Shown piece after piece: positions 28,201-46,815 of a stretch of 64,000 nt of DNA (the stretch's first letter is position 1; each line of letters starts with the position of its first letter). Both the position numbers and the translations under genes were made by a program. Below the pieces are notes generated by a model. It did not search any database and was not told the origin of the DNA. It worked only from the letters and a program-made list of their open reading frames with translations. The stretch is from Dipetalonema caudispina (lineage: Eukaryota; Nematoda; Chromadorea; Rhabditida; Onchocercidae), in contig JABVXV010000016.1 of the NCBI GenBank assembly GCA_013365325.1, forward strand, positions 434,001 to 498,000, in the 5' to 3' direction.

Positions 28201-31200
28201 ACTTCCTTTCCCTTTTGCAGTCTGAAAATCAACATAACTTCTATCTTTCTTACATTCCCTTTATCCTTCTTTTCATTCTTTGTATTAAGAGATAATTTAA
28301 GAAATTTAATCCCCAAAAAATTTAAGATCAAAAAAAAACTTTTGAAATAAGAAATATTAAGCATAGTGGTTCTATCTTCTCCAAGAGGTGACAGAATTCA
28401 AAAATTCTTATTTGCAAATGATGTATACTTCCTGAAGAGATCCGTATTTAAATTTCTAGTCACATGCATTTTCGAGAAAAATTTAAGTATAATAAATTGT
28501 AATCATTAGAATGGCTTATTTTTGATCAGATAACGAAGTCAGAGAGTGTCTATCTATTTGGCAGACTAGGGGTTCTTCTAATGACCTTTTGCGACCTTCC
28601 TGTCGCATTCTTGTCCGACAAATACCCCACCAAATAATGCAACTCATTAATTATATCAAAGTAAATTTGTTAGGGATCACGTTGAATCAAAATGATGTCA
28701 TCTATTTTCAGACAATCTGTTTCGCTTTAGATAAGTAGAAATTCAGAAAAAAAACCCTGAAAAATTTCAAATTGAAACAAAAAAAAACACAACTCATATA
28801 TAATCTCTATTTTGATTCCATTTTCATAACTTTACGAACGATTGTTTGGTTTTTATAACATGACAAATTAACCTGTTATCTTCTATTTTGCCACAAAAAA
28901 ATTCAAAAAAATTGGTTACATCATTTAAAAAACCAGATATAGACTATCTTAGGAATGATGAATGAATTTGAATCTAATTGTAATTAAGAGCGAAAGATGA
29001 CTAAGCACAAGAATGGCATTAATATATGAAGAGCTATTTGCTTTATAAAATACGAATGAAGCAATTAAATTTCAAATATGTGTTCATTTTACCGCAAAAT
29101 GTTAAAGAGATGCATTCAATGGAATGACTGAAACAAATTCAAGCATCTGGAAAATGTGGTTGAAAGTTTTTTTTTTTTTTTTAAATTAATATTTGAATGA
29201 GAAGTTTAGAGCTCAGGCTTAGAAGTATGGCCTTATTAAACAAGTCGTTTTGTTCAAACCATCGTGTTTGCATCATTTTTCTCCGGTAGTTCTCAGACCA
29301 ACTTTTTAGGCGGTTTGGTTCTTTTAAAATTCTCACTTGTTATTTTAAATGTTTGACGCGGTGTCTGTTGTCTTTTATTTATAAGAATAAAAAACGAAAT
29401 AAGAGTTTAATTAAAAAAGAAAAAAATCGAATTTGCTTTGTGAAAAAATAGTTTTTTTTATTAAAAATATTAATATTGCAATATGCATTAAAATATCAAT
29501 GTCTCTAATTAATACGAATTAGAATATTAATATGGTTTGAAGCCTTTCAACGATTCGGAACTTTTCTGGTTGTCTTATAGGTAGTACTTCGGGTAGTTCT
29601 CGAGAACTGGAATCAGTGGTCAATAATAAACAGAGTTGAACATAGGGAAATTGAAAACTTTCACCAAATGAAGAATAAAGCTTCATAAAAAAATGTGCTA
29701 CAGATAATTTGAATTATTAGCTTACTTTCGAAACGAAATACAACGAAACCTGGTTTAGTAAGCCCTAAAATAGTTGAAATTTTGAAATATTTTAATTAAA
29801 AAAAAAGAACAATGACACATCTGGCTACTATCCGCTTTTCGTTGAATATCAATTTCATTTTTCTCTTGCCAATAGCAACGATTTTGCATAAAATCATTTG
29901 AATGTGTCCAGAAGAATCATAAGAAATAAAACTTCAAAAATTGGAAGAGAACTTAAAAATGAAAAAAGTAAAAATTAATATTTAAATAAAATGTTCTTTC
30001 CTAAAGAGGTAGCTGTAACTGAATCTGGCATTTTATAATTTAGAAGACTGACTAGATGAGTCATAGGGACAATGGTCACTGGTTACATTAAAGTGCTATT
30101 TTGCCCCTTCATTCTTGAAATCGATTCAAACTAGGCTCAACGTCAATGTGATGCACTGTTTAGGTTTGTTTAGGGAGTTGTAAGCTGGCTTTCTAGAAAG
30201 GCTTAATGAATACAATGGATGCTGACACAGGATTTAGTTATGTGATCAATTGGCTTATTTCTAGAAAATTTATAAGAGACGGATAGGTTTATATGAATTA
30301 TTATTTAGAATTATTTCACTATACTTAACTAATTTTAATTTGAATTAAATCTCATTCATTTTCATAGGAAAATAGATTTTTTGACCATTAATTTTTAATA
30401 TATTGTAACTCAATAAGTTAAGTACCACTAATAGAATATTATTAAGATATATTTCGTGAAATTCAGCAATTTGAAAATGTCTTTTGCAACAATTCGGAAT
30501 TTCAATTTGCAATAATCCGGAACTGCAATTTGATCACATCTTTTAACTGCTATTTTTTGAAATGATATAGATTGAAAAACCTTATAAGGTGAACCAAAAT
30601 TACATAACTTAAGATTTTTATAACTCATCTTTCTCAGTTAATAAAATCACTTTCTTATTTCGAACTATCAATTCTGCAAACAATCATTCAGTAATGGTAC
30701 AATTCCACTTCAAAAATTTCATCAAGGAAATACTTCCAAAAAGAATTTGCTAGTCGATTAAGCACGACAACATTATCTTTGCGGAAAAGTTACAACACGC
30801 AACAACCAATCCATTCATTATACTTCTTCGCTTTTTTTGTTGTAGAACACTAATAATTTGTCATAAATCATTTCATTGGGAAAAAGTTTACCATTAATGA
30901 GAATGTTCAGAAATGGTGGAACATTATAATGCACTCTGAGAGATTTTATTATATATGTGAAATGATTTCATCTATATATTAAATTAGTATATTTGGGATT
31001 CTCATCGGGTATGAATCAAAAGATGATATCAGTGTTGAGTCTCACTGATAGGCAAGGAAGAAAAGCAAAACAAAGCTCTAAGATAACCAATTTTGTTTTA
31101 TATCTATCATACTCATAGAATACTTAACAAATATTGTTCAAAATTTTTCATATCTTTATCCTGTTCATCAGCAGGAAAATTCAATTTTTAAGATTTTTAC

Positions 31201-31673
31201 AATTTTGTTCAAAAGAATTCCTTTGTTTTGAAACTTATATTCGAAACAAAAATTAACAAGTGGTAAATCTCTTATCGTTATGAACTTCTGACAATGCTTT
31301 AGCTGTTTAGTTAAATTTATTTCTGCAAGGATGAAAAGAAAAAAAAAAAACGAACCAGAAATTTGTTATTTATTTTCAAGAGTATTTTTAAAAAAGTAAG
31401 GACTAATGGATGGAAGCAATCGAAAAGAATGCCTTTCGTCTTTCTGCTATAAATGCTACGGTCTAAACATTTTTAATTCCCGTTGTAACTTATCATATCA
31501 GTGAATTACTCAAAGTACCATCAATCTTCCCCTGGAATTTTATAAAAGTTTGCTCTCTCAAATTTCAGAAATTATTCTTGTTATCAGTTTTATCAGTGGA
31601 ATGATTATTCTTGAAAATCAGCAATGCCTGAACTGAAAAAGATATCTGTCTATTTTGGGCTTTCGTTATGATA

Positions 31674-31690
31674 CATATGGTAGCCATATG
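31674..31690. repeat. Short perfect palindrome
   Basis: catatgg and ccatatg flank a 3-nt spacer (7-bp arms). Too short to be called a structured RNA; noted as a possible factor-binding site in the region upstream of troponin I. Confidence 0.5.
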
Positions 31691-33089
31691 AGCTCCTCAC
31701 TAGACCAGTAATTTAGCCCATCGAGACATTGAAATGGACATGTCCCATCACATCCGATCGTATCAGAAAGAAAACATCTGCTGCCAGCAGTTTCTGGTCA
31801 GTATCTTTTTCCACTTTCGTCTCTTTCTTTCACTTCCACTCTCACCCAACTATCTTTGAAAGTTCTCTTCTGCGATTCCACTTTCTCAAACTGAAAGAGA
31901 CCTAAATTGAAATACTGTTAACAAAATATTCTGGCCTCTAAAATATGTCTTCTCCTTTCACAGCCTACGATTCAACTAAAAGCCAAAATTTATTATGATT
32001 TTTTAGTATGTTAAATCAATGTAGAAGGAACAAATTTATTTTTAAAAAATAGTGAAAAACCAACAAATATGTGAATGAAAAGTAAAAAAACTGCATAAGG
32101 AAAGGATTGCTCAAAAAGAAGCTCTTGGGTTGTGGATGATCGATAGACCCTAGGCTCCCACAAAATGTATCCAAGTATGGACTGGATGCTTTTTTCTATC
32201 TTGATACTTTGGTGCTTTACCGATGATGGCTCATGAATAAATTCATTAGTGAAAAGCCATTGGAACTGAAAAACTAATTATTGTTTCTCGACCCAGTTCG
32301 ATTCTAAGATATATAGCAACAACGCGTTACAACTACCTTGGCTCTTTTCTCCTCCTCCTCTTTATCATTAATCCTATTTGCACCAGGCTAACACTAAAGC
32401 TCTTGAGTCAAAGCCCAGAAAAATCCTAGTAAAAATTACGATGAGTCATCCATATTTTCAATTCAAATGACTTAGAGTATGATTTCAACAGATTTCAATT
32501 TATTTAATCGTCTGAAGTAGTAGTGCTATTAAACAATCTTTGTACAATAATGATTCATATAGGAATTGAATAAAATGTCCCAAGATTGAAGGAATCTGAC
32601 ATATGCCAAGTTGTCCTGAAAAAATTGAAACATTACTGTTTCAATCTCTTGTCAGATTTAGTTAAAGATCCTTAAATCCCTTCAAAATGAACGAAAAAAT
32701 TATGAAAAATCACTCAATTATTTCAAAATTATCAATTTGATATTACAAACGATAAACATAATTAATTACAAAATGTTATGTTATTTCAAAGTTACCAACT
32801 TACCAGGTTGTTATGCTAGCTGCCCAAGTTGCTATTTCTTGTAATAAGAAAAAGGTTTTGTCGTAGAGTGGATAAAGGAGAAGAATCGGAATATTTTTTG
32901 GATATTAATGAGCAAATGAAGAGGTAATGTCAGAGCACACTTAATTACTACTCTTCAATCTAAGGCTACAACCCTTACATAGCATAAAGCATAAGCAATG
33001 CATTTACATCTATAACCGCAAAAACATTTTCGTTCCAACTTTCTCAAATTTAATTAACAAACGAAATATCTGATAATCGAATCATGCTT

Positions 33090-33118
33090 ACATTAAATAC
33101 AATACATTAAATACATGC
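33090..33118. repeat. Tandem 14-bp duplication
   Basis: Two adjacent, almost identical copies of an acattaaata-type unit in AT-rich DNA upstream of troponin I. Confidence 0.6.
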
Positions 33119-33319
33119 TTAAATTAAATATAAAAATATATTTCTAATTTCAAATATTTCAAAATTTCAAGACTTCAGGGTTTAATCAAAGTTTAACCTT
33201 TTAAAACTTTTGCAGTGTGTATTGCTTGTAACTTTTCTGGTGCCCTAAACTTATGAAATGTACATAGATTGCCGACAATATGTTTCCTTTTGAATTTTTG
33301 TGTGTGATTCATGCCTAAC

Positions 33320-33323
33320 TCTT

Positions 33324-33355
<32 letters not shown>
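33320..33355. repeat. (CT)n microsatellite upstream of troponin I
   Basis: Almost pure CT repeat, about 36 nt, 1.5 kb upstream of the troponin I ATG. The Arg-Glu repeats seen in frames on the minus strand are produced by this tract. Confidence 0.9.
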
Positions 33356-34833
33356 ATAACCTTGATCAAATCTTTCGGTTTCATCAATTAAGCGTCGTAT
33401 TATCGAATAGAATTGGAAAAGGAATCGAAATGACATGAAAATGTCAAGGGATGTCAGATATGATTCATAGATAATTCCAAAATATTTAATATAAGCTGTC
33501 CTTCCCGCGAACGATGCCATGAATAAATAAATGAATGGACAAGAAAGATTGATATGATACGCATTATGAATGACCACTTTGCAGTTGGCTATCCCTTCTA
33601 AGCTTATAATCAACGAGCCTAAGGCTAATTCTAAAGACTATATGAAAAGAGATGTGAAAAAAAAAAGTAAAAAATCTGCGAATTTCAAGAACCTACCTCA
33701 ATTACTGTGCAACATATATTTGGAATATTTGTCAGGATAGGATTTTATAGTTCTGTACGTCACATTATTTCATAAAATTTAGAGTAATAATAAAAATAAG
33801 AGATTTCTGAAAATTTTCGGAATTAATCCCAAAATTTACAATTTTAAAAAGTCGAAAAAGGAGAAGAGTAGAAAATTGCGGTATTCACATTGACAAGTAT
33901 TTTCTATTTTCCTTTTTTTTAAAAAAAAAAAAAAATCTTTTATTCGGCATCGATAATTTTTGCTTCTTTCAATTGCTAAAACTAATTGTCCGTACTGAAT
34001 GGTAATCTTTCGAATATTCAAAACCTCAGATACCTTAACTATTTGGAATAATAATAAGTTCGCTGAATTTCAAATTTTCATTGTTTTTTCTCATGATTGT
34101 TTTCCAATAAAGTTAATATATGATACAATGAGATATTTAAAAACTAGTAATAAATAATATGGAACTGGAAACAACAATATGGCTTAAAAATAATTGTAAT
34201 TCAATGTTATTAAAACTATAATTTTAAAATGATTTGCCAACAATTAGATAGCTAAAAAAAAAATCAGATTTACATCACGATTAGAAATTGGAGATGCTAA
34301 GTTTAGTTATTATGAGTTTGTATCATCACAATGTAAGGAATTCAAAGTTTTCCACTTATCAGGCTATCATAGGTTTTTTTTGTGAAATTTTTTCGAACAT
34401 TGCATTTCATCGTACTTTGATCTAAGAGAATAACTTGCCAAGCAATTGAAGATGACTAGCGAAGACAGGAACGCCTTGCTTGAAGTGCCTCATTTTATAA
34501 TTTTTACTAAATCTTGTTTTACTTTTAGTTAGTACTAAATTTCAAGGTAAATAGAAGAGCTTCCAAAGAGATATATCTTTGGTTTGATTGCTTTTCGCAA
34601 AAGACTGGTTCTTTTCAAAATTGCTCATCAAATTCCGAATATTAACTCATTCAGCTAACAACTTACATTGACAATACTGTCGAGCTACTTTCTTCCTATC
34701 CCATTTGCTATTTTTATGAAATATAAAAATCTTCTACCTAAGCTTTTAACTCAATAAGTTTATCAACCTTGAGCTTTCGTTTTCAGAAATCTAAAATTGG
34801 GTGAAGTATAACATTCAATTTTAAGGTGCACCA

Positions 34834-37800
34834 ATGGAAGAAGAAATTGGAAAATGGAATTCGGAAGCAGAAAAGGAAACAAAACTGGAAAATTGTCCTG
34901 AAATTGTGACAATTACTCGTTACGGTGGTGCAAAAGCTGGAGATGATGACATCGAAGCAGTATTCATTGATTTCTTCTGATTAATTTTATCACCAGTGAA
35001 ACTAAGTAAACTTAGCAGTGATTTCTTCTGGGACACCTCTTGAAGTAGTATTATCAAAATTTAGGCAAAGAAAGCGGTAGAAGAGAGAGCACGGAAGAAA
35101 GCAGAGGTACGTAAACGTCTGGAAGAGGCCAACCGGGCCAAAAAAGCCAAAAAGGGTTTTCTCACTCCGGAAAGGAAAAAAAAACTGCGGGTTTGTTCTT
35201 TACAATATTAATGTTTGAAGTTGAAAATCTTTGAAAAATTTATACGAATTCAAGAAAATTATTACTTCATTAATAAATGAGAAAGACTGATTGTATGTTG
35301 TAGAAATTGCTGATGATGAAAGCAGCAGAAGATTTAAAGAAACAACAGATGCTCAAAGAACAGGAAAGACAACGTATTTTACAGGAACGTATCCTGCCTT
35401 TACCGGATTTGGATAACATACCTGATGGTTTGCTAGCTACACTTCATGATGAAATTATCCAATACAGCTTATTTGTACTTAAGAATTCACATGCAAATGC
35501 ATGCATGCAACAGCGTGATGTGTATATCATCGCTTTTGAACAAGAGAACATCTTCAGGCTGTTTGCTAATATCAGGAATTTAAATGATTCAGTAAAACGC
35601 AAATATAGTCCTGCATAAATTGTATTCACGTTTAATTTCAGTATTTAAATTCCGGATATTAGCAAGCAAATATCAAACAGTTAGTGCACGTATTGGAATT
35701 GAAATTTAGGTCATAGAATTTGTTAAAAGTGAATTGCTTAATGAAAGCAATAATAATAAACAAAAGCGAAGGATGCGTTTTTAATTAAGTAATCAATTTG
35801 TTCTTAAAATTATTTCTTTTTTTTCAACATCAGAAATGAACCATTTTGTGACAGCATTAGTAGAAATCACGTAATGAAAATGTCACCTTGTAATGAACAC
35901 AAATTATTGGAGAAGTAAAAAAAAAATCACAGGTGATCGAGTGTAGAAGGATAGCACATAACTGGCTACACTTGTCATTTACGTAGACATACGTATGTAA
36001 GATGACGTAAGATATATTATGAGCAATAATAATATTGTTACCTTAAAAAAAACAAATTGAGAAATTTAAGCATTTGAAGTACGATTGGTTTATTGAAGCA
36101 ACCTATAGATTGTCAGAAAAAATGACAAAATAATTAGCAGAGATCATCAGAATGAGATTCCGGATAACATTTTGATTTCCTTGAAATATCGGGAATGATT
36201 GTTAGGAAAGTATTTATGGTTAAAATTTGTTCAGAAGAATTGGAAGAAATAATAAAGAACATGGCTGAAAGATTGCTACAACTGGAAAGTGAGTGTTATG
36301 ATATTAATTATATTGTACGTCAGAAGGATTTCGAAATCAATGAATTAACTATTTCAGTTAACGATTTAAGAGGCAAATTGTGAGTTATTAAATATTCTTT
36401 TCCAAATAACTTATTTCTTCGACATTGTCTTCATTACTATTGATTCACTTATGTATTTATCGCTAAGAGGCTTCGTAAGTATTTCCACGTTTCATAAATG
36501 ATCCGTATTTGCAGCGTGAAACCGACCTTAAAGAAAATATCTAAAACAGATACCAGGTTGGCATTATCATTTTTCATAACCGTTTTACTACTGCAGCAAA
36601 GAAATTCAAAACCAATCAGATTTATGTTAGAAAGATGGATTAGCGGCTACTTCGACGATTTGCCTGGTGACCTAACCGATTTCGAAGTAGTTTTGCAAGT
36701 AATTCATCTCCTTTGAAATAATAAATAGCTAATTTATTTAGTTAACAGGAAAAAAAGTTCTAGATTCAGTAAGCTGAAGAAGAAGGATCAAAACTTTGTG
36801 GATTTCCGCACTAACTTGAAAAATGTGGAAAGTAATAAATTCACTCTAAAAGCGGTGAGTCACTTTGAAATTTCTAAATTAGATGAAAAAGTGCGAAAAT
36901 CTGCCCATAGCGTTCTGAAATCTCATGCAATTATATTTGAAATTTTACTTGGATATGATTAGATCGAAATTTCACTTGGATATGATTAGATTATGCAGTA
37001 CAAATCCATTCTAACTTTGAATTAGAAGTCCCAAAACTTATGAATTCATGTATAGAAGAATTTCAAGATGAATTTTGCATCTCGGTTGCAAATTTCCAAA
37101 ATCAGCATTGAATAGAAATCCAGTTATAAACTAAATTCAGTTGCAAATCTAAAATTTTATCTAAAACCTAAAATGATATTACTGGCTGTAACATTTTTCA
37201 TCATTCTTGCTGTATGCCACAATATCTTCTTGAGAAATTGCGAAGTAATTCGTTTTCTCTTTTCCTGCACTTTCTATTTCTTAAATACAAAACTATGATT
37301 GGGAGTGTTAATTAAGTTAACTGTCATGAAGTAAGATAACTGCCTTTCGTTATTGCAGTGATAAATTTGCTGATTTCATTTTACTATCTGAAATTTGAAT
37401 CCAATAAAATTTCAACTTTTTGAAACTGCAAGCAAAGGCATTTGACCTCTTTTTTTACCTTTCTTTAAAGCAGTTTAGAGTGACAAGTCAACATTTCTTC
37501 TCATTGTTTGAAATGTTCGAGAATTTTCTCCAGTTATTGCAAGTCTCAAAATATTTTTTAAGAAACATAAGACTTATGCTTTTTAAAAGAAACTACCAGC
37601 AGCAAATGAAATTTAGTTTAATGTCAAATTTCTACAGCGACCAATTACTCCTTGCTACTAATAACCTTACAAAATGTTGCATATTTTATCGAAGAAAAAA
37701 TTTTTTATCTTGAAAAAAGAATACGACAAAAATATGGGTAGAATTTAATTGAAATATTCTAAACCATAAAACATTTTAGGACATTCGGATATGTGGATGA

Positions 37801-38399
37801 TAGGATAAGTTTGTGTTAATAGTAGCAAATCAAGATAAAATTGATTGCTTGTGAAGCATGTCACTTCTCATTTAAATTCGATTTCGTCAAATTTCCCCTC
37901 TCTCAAATATTGGGTACATATTTTACGCAAGTTGCATGTTCTCTCTGTACGTACAAAAATATCTTTGAAAGCAAATGAATATTTTTGACTTAGCTTATAT
38001 TTTGGTGCAAGAAATAATTTCAGTGTTTTTTCTTTGTAACAGAAATTGTACAATAAATTATACGAAATTTCCGATTCTGTTGGAAATCTTCTCGTTTTTC
38101 CGTATGCAAATTTCATATCGGTCATTGATCAGTCAATATTGAATTGACTAAAACCGAACATAATTTAATAATGCATGTGAAGATTGCACAAAATACGTGA
38201 TAAGAGTATTCTCGAGATATCTTTGCTTACCATTTCATCTTAAAGACGAAAGATAGCAATTGGTCATTTAATGACAGCTTTGTTTTGCTTCTTGGAATGA
38301 TACGATTAAATTAATTTCAATACTATGTCACAATAATTTAAATAAAACTACCGTTTTTTGCAGGAAAAGAAAGAATCGATCGTTGACTGGAAGAAATAA
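34834..38399 (+). CDS. Troponin I
   Basis: Troponin I is the inhibitory subunit of the troponin complex on thin filaments; it binds actin, troponin C and troponin T and blocks contraction at low calcium. Seven exons join in phase to 229 residues: 34834-34959, 35065-35190, 35304-35427, 36235-36379, 36515-36556, 36764-36854, 38364-38399. Residues 1-42 are an acidic N-terminal extension. Then follow [20 protein letters not shown], a charged helical region through [12 protein letters not shown], the block [20 protein letters not shown], and the inhibitory segment [12 protein letters not shown] near 173-184. The last exon adds only 11 residues (ending VDWKK) after a 1.5-kb intron. A canonical AATAAA lies at 38453. 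A frame continuing from exon 3 to a stop near 35616 is intron. C. elegans has several troponin I paralogues; which one this equals cannot be settled by eye, so no symbol is given. Confidence 0.95.
36939..36992. repeat. Tandem duplication, 2 x 27 bp
   Basis: Two adjacent 27-bp copies (36939-36965 and 36966-36992) differ at two positions. They lie inside the last, 1.5-kb intron of troponin I. Confidence 0.85.
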
Positions 38400-38452
38400 A
38401 AATGGATTGCACCGTAATGCTACTAATTAATTGTCAACGCAATATTTACTTA

Positions 38453-38458
38453 AATAAA
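38453..38458 (+). terminator. Polyadenylation signal of troponin I
   Basis: AATAAA starting 54 nt past the troponin I stop codon, on the same strand. Position and sequence are typical. Confidence 0.6.
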
Positions 38459-39123
38459 ATTACCGTTATCTGAAACATTTACAATATCTGTGTTCAGCGA
38501 AATATGTTTAGTGCCTAAAATGATCGATAGCAATGAACAAACTTCTATTAAGGTCATTTGACATCATCAAGTTTTAGGCAGAAACAAAAATCATTGGTTG
38601 AAATGATTTTCTATTTGAACTAATGAGCAGAAACTTTTCGGGAATCATTCAGGCATCAAATCGTATCATTCATTTCTCTAAGATCTAAATAAGGGATGCG
38701 GAAGATAATACATCTATCTCGGGAATCAGTGACCTTGACATAAGAGCAATGTACAATCTTTTGTAGAATTGTATATTGTTGTTATTTTTGGATTGTTTTA
38801 TTACAGGTGGCTTGAACAGGTGTCGTTTGCTACCGTACTATATTACTCTTTATGAATGATGTAACTGACGGATATCACAAACGATTTAAAACACAAATTT
38901 TTTGATCAAAAAGCAATTAAAGCATGCAAAAAGCAAAAAGTACACTCAGCGAACAATAACAGCAACGAAGAGCTAACTCTATCGACGGATCAGATTTGTT
39001 AGTTCAGTTCAGCGCTCTCATAAACAACAGTTTCGAAATTAAGCAAATAAACAGAAGCATAGAAGTGAGTAAATTGGGACATTAAGCATAAAAACATTTC
39101 TGTTAGTTGAATAATAAGTGATC

Positions 39124-39270
39124 TTATCCAAAATAAACAAAATCAATCTTTTCGACTAATGAAGGATGCCACTGGACAAATGATTTCCACTGCTGATCGA
39201 GATCTAGTACCTCCTCTTCGATTTCACTTACTTCACTCCAATTTTTGACAGCGGATCGGAAAAAAGAGAC
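39124..39270 (-). other. Unassigned 48-codon open frame, possible orphan exon
   Basis: Stop-to-stop frame with coding-like composition (acidic run SEIEEEVLDLDQQW) in a locally GC-richer block. A strong donor-like GAA|GTAAGT lies inside it at 39232/39231 and a weak acceptor (TTTTTAAG) at its beginning. No ATG near the start. The plus strand also has a 36-codon ATG frame here. I do not recognise either product; it may be an exon of an unseen gene, an alternative 3' exon of the neighbouring pump gene, or chance. Confidence 0.2.
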
Positions 39271-40200
39271 TTAAAAAGTCAACTTTGCTTAGAACTACTT
39301 TCTTGATATCAAGAAATCTTGAGTTAAAAAATAACTAATAGTCAGCAAGAAATATCTAAATCTAAACTATTCAAACTATTTGCATTTAGAATCTTTAAGA
39401 ACTCAATTCATAAATCAAAATGTGAAAAAAAATAAGAATGAAAGTGTTCCCTTTCATTTTATTTATTCATTTCTCTTATATTTTGTGTACTTCCCGCTGA
39501 ATGTACCCCCAGCAGTGAGCATAAATTTTTAAAATTGTGCTAAAAGGCTAATAGCATAGATTAGGGAAATATTGGTTTAATGTGGAAAATTGCACAAATG
39601 ATACACGTCAAGCAATGTACTAAACAGTCGGCAATGGATGTATGCCACAGAGAATACGTGATGTAACGGATTTATGCTACTTCGATATTGCTTACAACAC
39701 CACAACTATAGTAGCTAAATTATAAGTTGCTAGACATAATTATGCTTCCCTATTTCAATCATTTAACTTAAACAAAGCCACTTATTTCCAGCCGCTCATG
39801 CATGGATATCAACAATCAACTCCAGCTGAATTTTTTTTTTTAGTAATCTTCTAATGAAATGAACAGATCAGATGCGCAAACGTACAGTTCCATTGAATCT
39901 GAATATACACCCGCTCTAGATCGATAACTTTTGCCTTCAGCTAATTGTTCAGACCATTCTATCAAAACAAATATTAATTAATCGTAATAAAAAGTTACTA
40001 AATGTTGCTAAAAAAGTTCATATCAGTAGCAAAACAAGTAAGCTCCAACCACCTCATGAAATCCTGAACAACGACTAGAGTAACAAAACTAAGTAACATA
40101 TACACCATGGATACTATTGATCTTTTTACAAACTTTATGCTCTCTCTCCAAATAATCAGCCGGTTCTGTCTTTCGATTGAGAAATATTTCTAACTTAATA

Positions 40201-40386
40201 TACCTATTTCTTCTATTTCACCATATAATAACTATTCTCCATTGCTGCTAGAAATAATAACAACTCCTGTACAACCGAATTCAGTCTTTCAGTTTGACTG
40301 ATTTTTTTCTCCTTGCTGGTTTAAAAACAAAAACTTGATATACCTATTTCTTCTACTTCATCATATTATAACTATTCTCCATTATT
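40201..40386. repeat. Imperfect direct repeat, two copies of about 46 bp, 140-bp period
   Basis: Copies at 40201-40246 and 40341-40386 both begin tacctatttcttcta and both contain actattctccatt, with four differences in between. The intervening sequence shows no clear similarity. Confidence 0.8.
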
Positions 40387-40827
40387 GTACTTCCATCTGT
40401 ATAAGTGAATAACATTAAAAAAAAATTATATTAATCATTATTTAGAGATACCTACCACTCATCCAAATGAAAGTACAAACAATGATAAAACAATAATTTG
40501 ATGATTAAATGATGTGAAAACATGCACAAAGAATACAAACTCAGTGAATATGACGATACTAACATAGAATTAATTGTTGGAAAAATGTTGATAAATCAAA
40601 AAATAACGAGCCGAAGTACTACACACAACATAAGAATTGCAAGTTGGTAGGAGTTAATAAGAAGCAATGCACTCATTTAATAACAAAAAAGAAACTGACG
40701 GTGATTTTCCACAACAAAAAGTACTACTTCCAAATTTGAAAAAATCCAACCACAGGGTTCACATTCAGGACAATATCTATTAGTTCAAAAGCTAGTGGAA
40801 TGGAGATGCTTAAGATAACTTTGAAAA

Positions 40828-40833
40828 TTTATT
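40828..40833 (-). terminator. Candidate polyadenylation signal of the Na+/K+-ATPase gene
   Basis: Minus-strand AATAAA about 290 nt past the stop codon at 41119. It is the nearest canonical hexamer I found; a nearer variant signal could be used instead. Confidence 0.35.
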
Positions 40834-41118
40834 CGAAATCAAAATATGCACGATATGCAAGTGTAATACAATTCGATTTTTGGAAAGGAGAAACAGGTGG
40901 AAAAAGTATGGATATTTTTATCACATATTTTTGAAGTAAACTAGCAGTAAAAATAAATAAGAAAGTGGGAACTTTTGGAAATTTTGCTTCGAAAATTCCC
41001 CCTATTGCACTAGGTTTGTAGTAAAAAAACATCATGTCGGAAAAACCCAAATTGACGAAATGATCTACTCTGGTATAATTCTGAAAGTCAGTAAAACTGA
41101 GGTATCCCTTTCATAAAA

Positions 41119-46799
<5,681 letters not shown>

Positions 46800-46807
46800 A
46801 TCCTGTG

Positions 46808-46815
46808 CCTATAAT
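46808..46815 (-). promoter_or_regulatory. Possible spliced-leader trans-splice acceptor of the Na+/K+-ATPase gene
   Basis: TTAATTATAG (AG at 46810-46809) directly precedes a 9-nt leader and the ATG at 46799. Nematodes often trans-splice a leader just before the start codon. It could instead be the acceptor of a 5' UTR intron. Confidence 0.4.

Larger units (their letters stand above)
15628..34833. other. 19-kb stretch without a recognised gene between max-1 and troponin I
   Basis: This is AT-rich DNA with many homopolymers and purine/pyrimidine tracts. It should contain the missing 5' exon(s) and promoter of max-1 (transcribed leftward) and the promoter of troponin I (rightward). Open frames here (for example 17015-17314 minus, 18475-18813 plus, 23676-23942 plus) are isolated, low-complexity or hydrophobic, and match no family I know. 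GC-richer islands occur near 22240-22460, 25720-25960, 28530-28640, 31700-31870 and 32110-32400 and could be enhancers or untranslated exons. No tRNA, rRNA or transposase was recognised. Confidence 0.6.
38400..41118. other. Intergenic region between troponin I and the Na+/K+-ATPase gene (3' ends facing)
   Basis: The two genes converge here. It contains a polyadenylation hexamer for each, a pair of direct repeats 140 bp apart, and one GC-richer block at about 39150-39270 with open frames on both strands. The remainder is AT-rich without recognisable genes. Confidence 0.6.

Noticed and set aside
33193..33613. Minus-strand frames with Arg-Glu repeats
   Set aside because: The repeats are the translation of the CT microsatellite at 33320-33355.
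35428..35618. Continuation of troponin I exon 3 to a stop at about 35616
   Set aside because: The sequence after the donor at 35427/35428 is not troponin-like, whereas joining to 36235 restores the conserved helix in phase.
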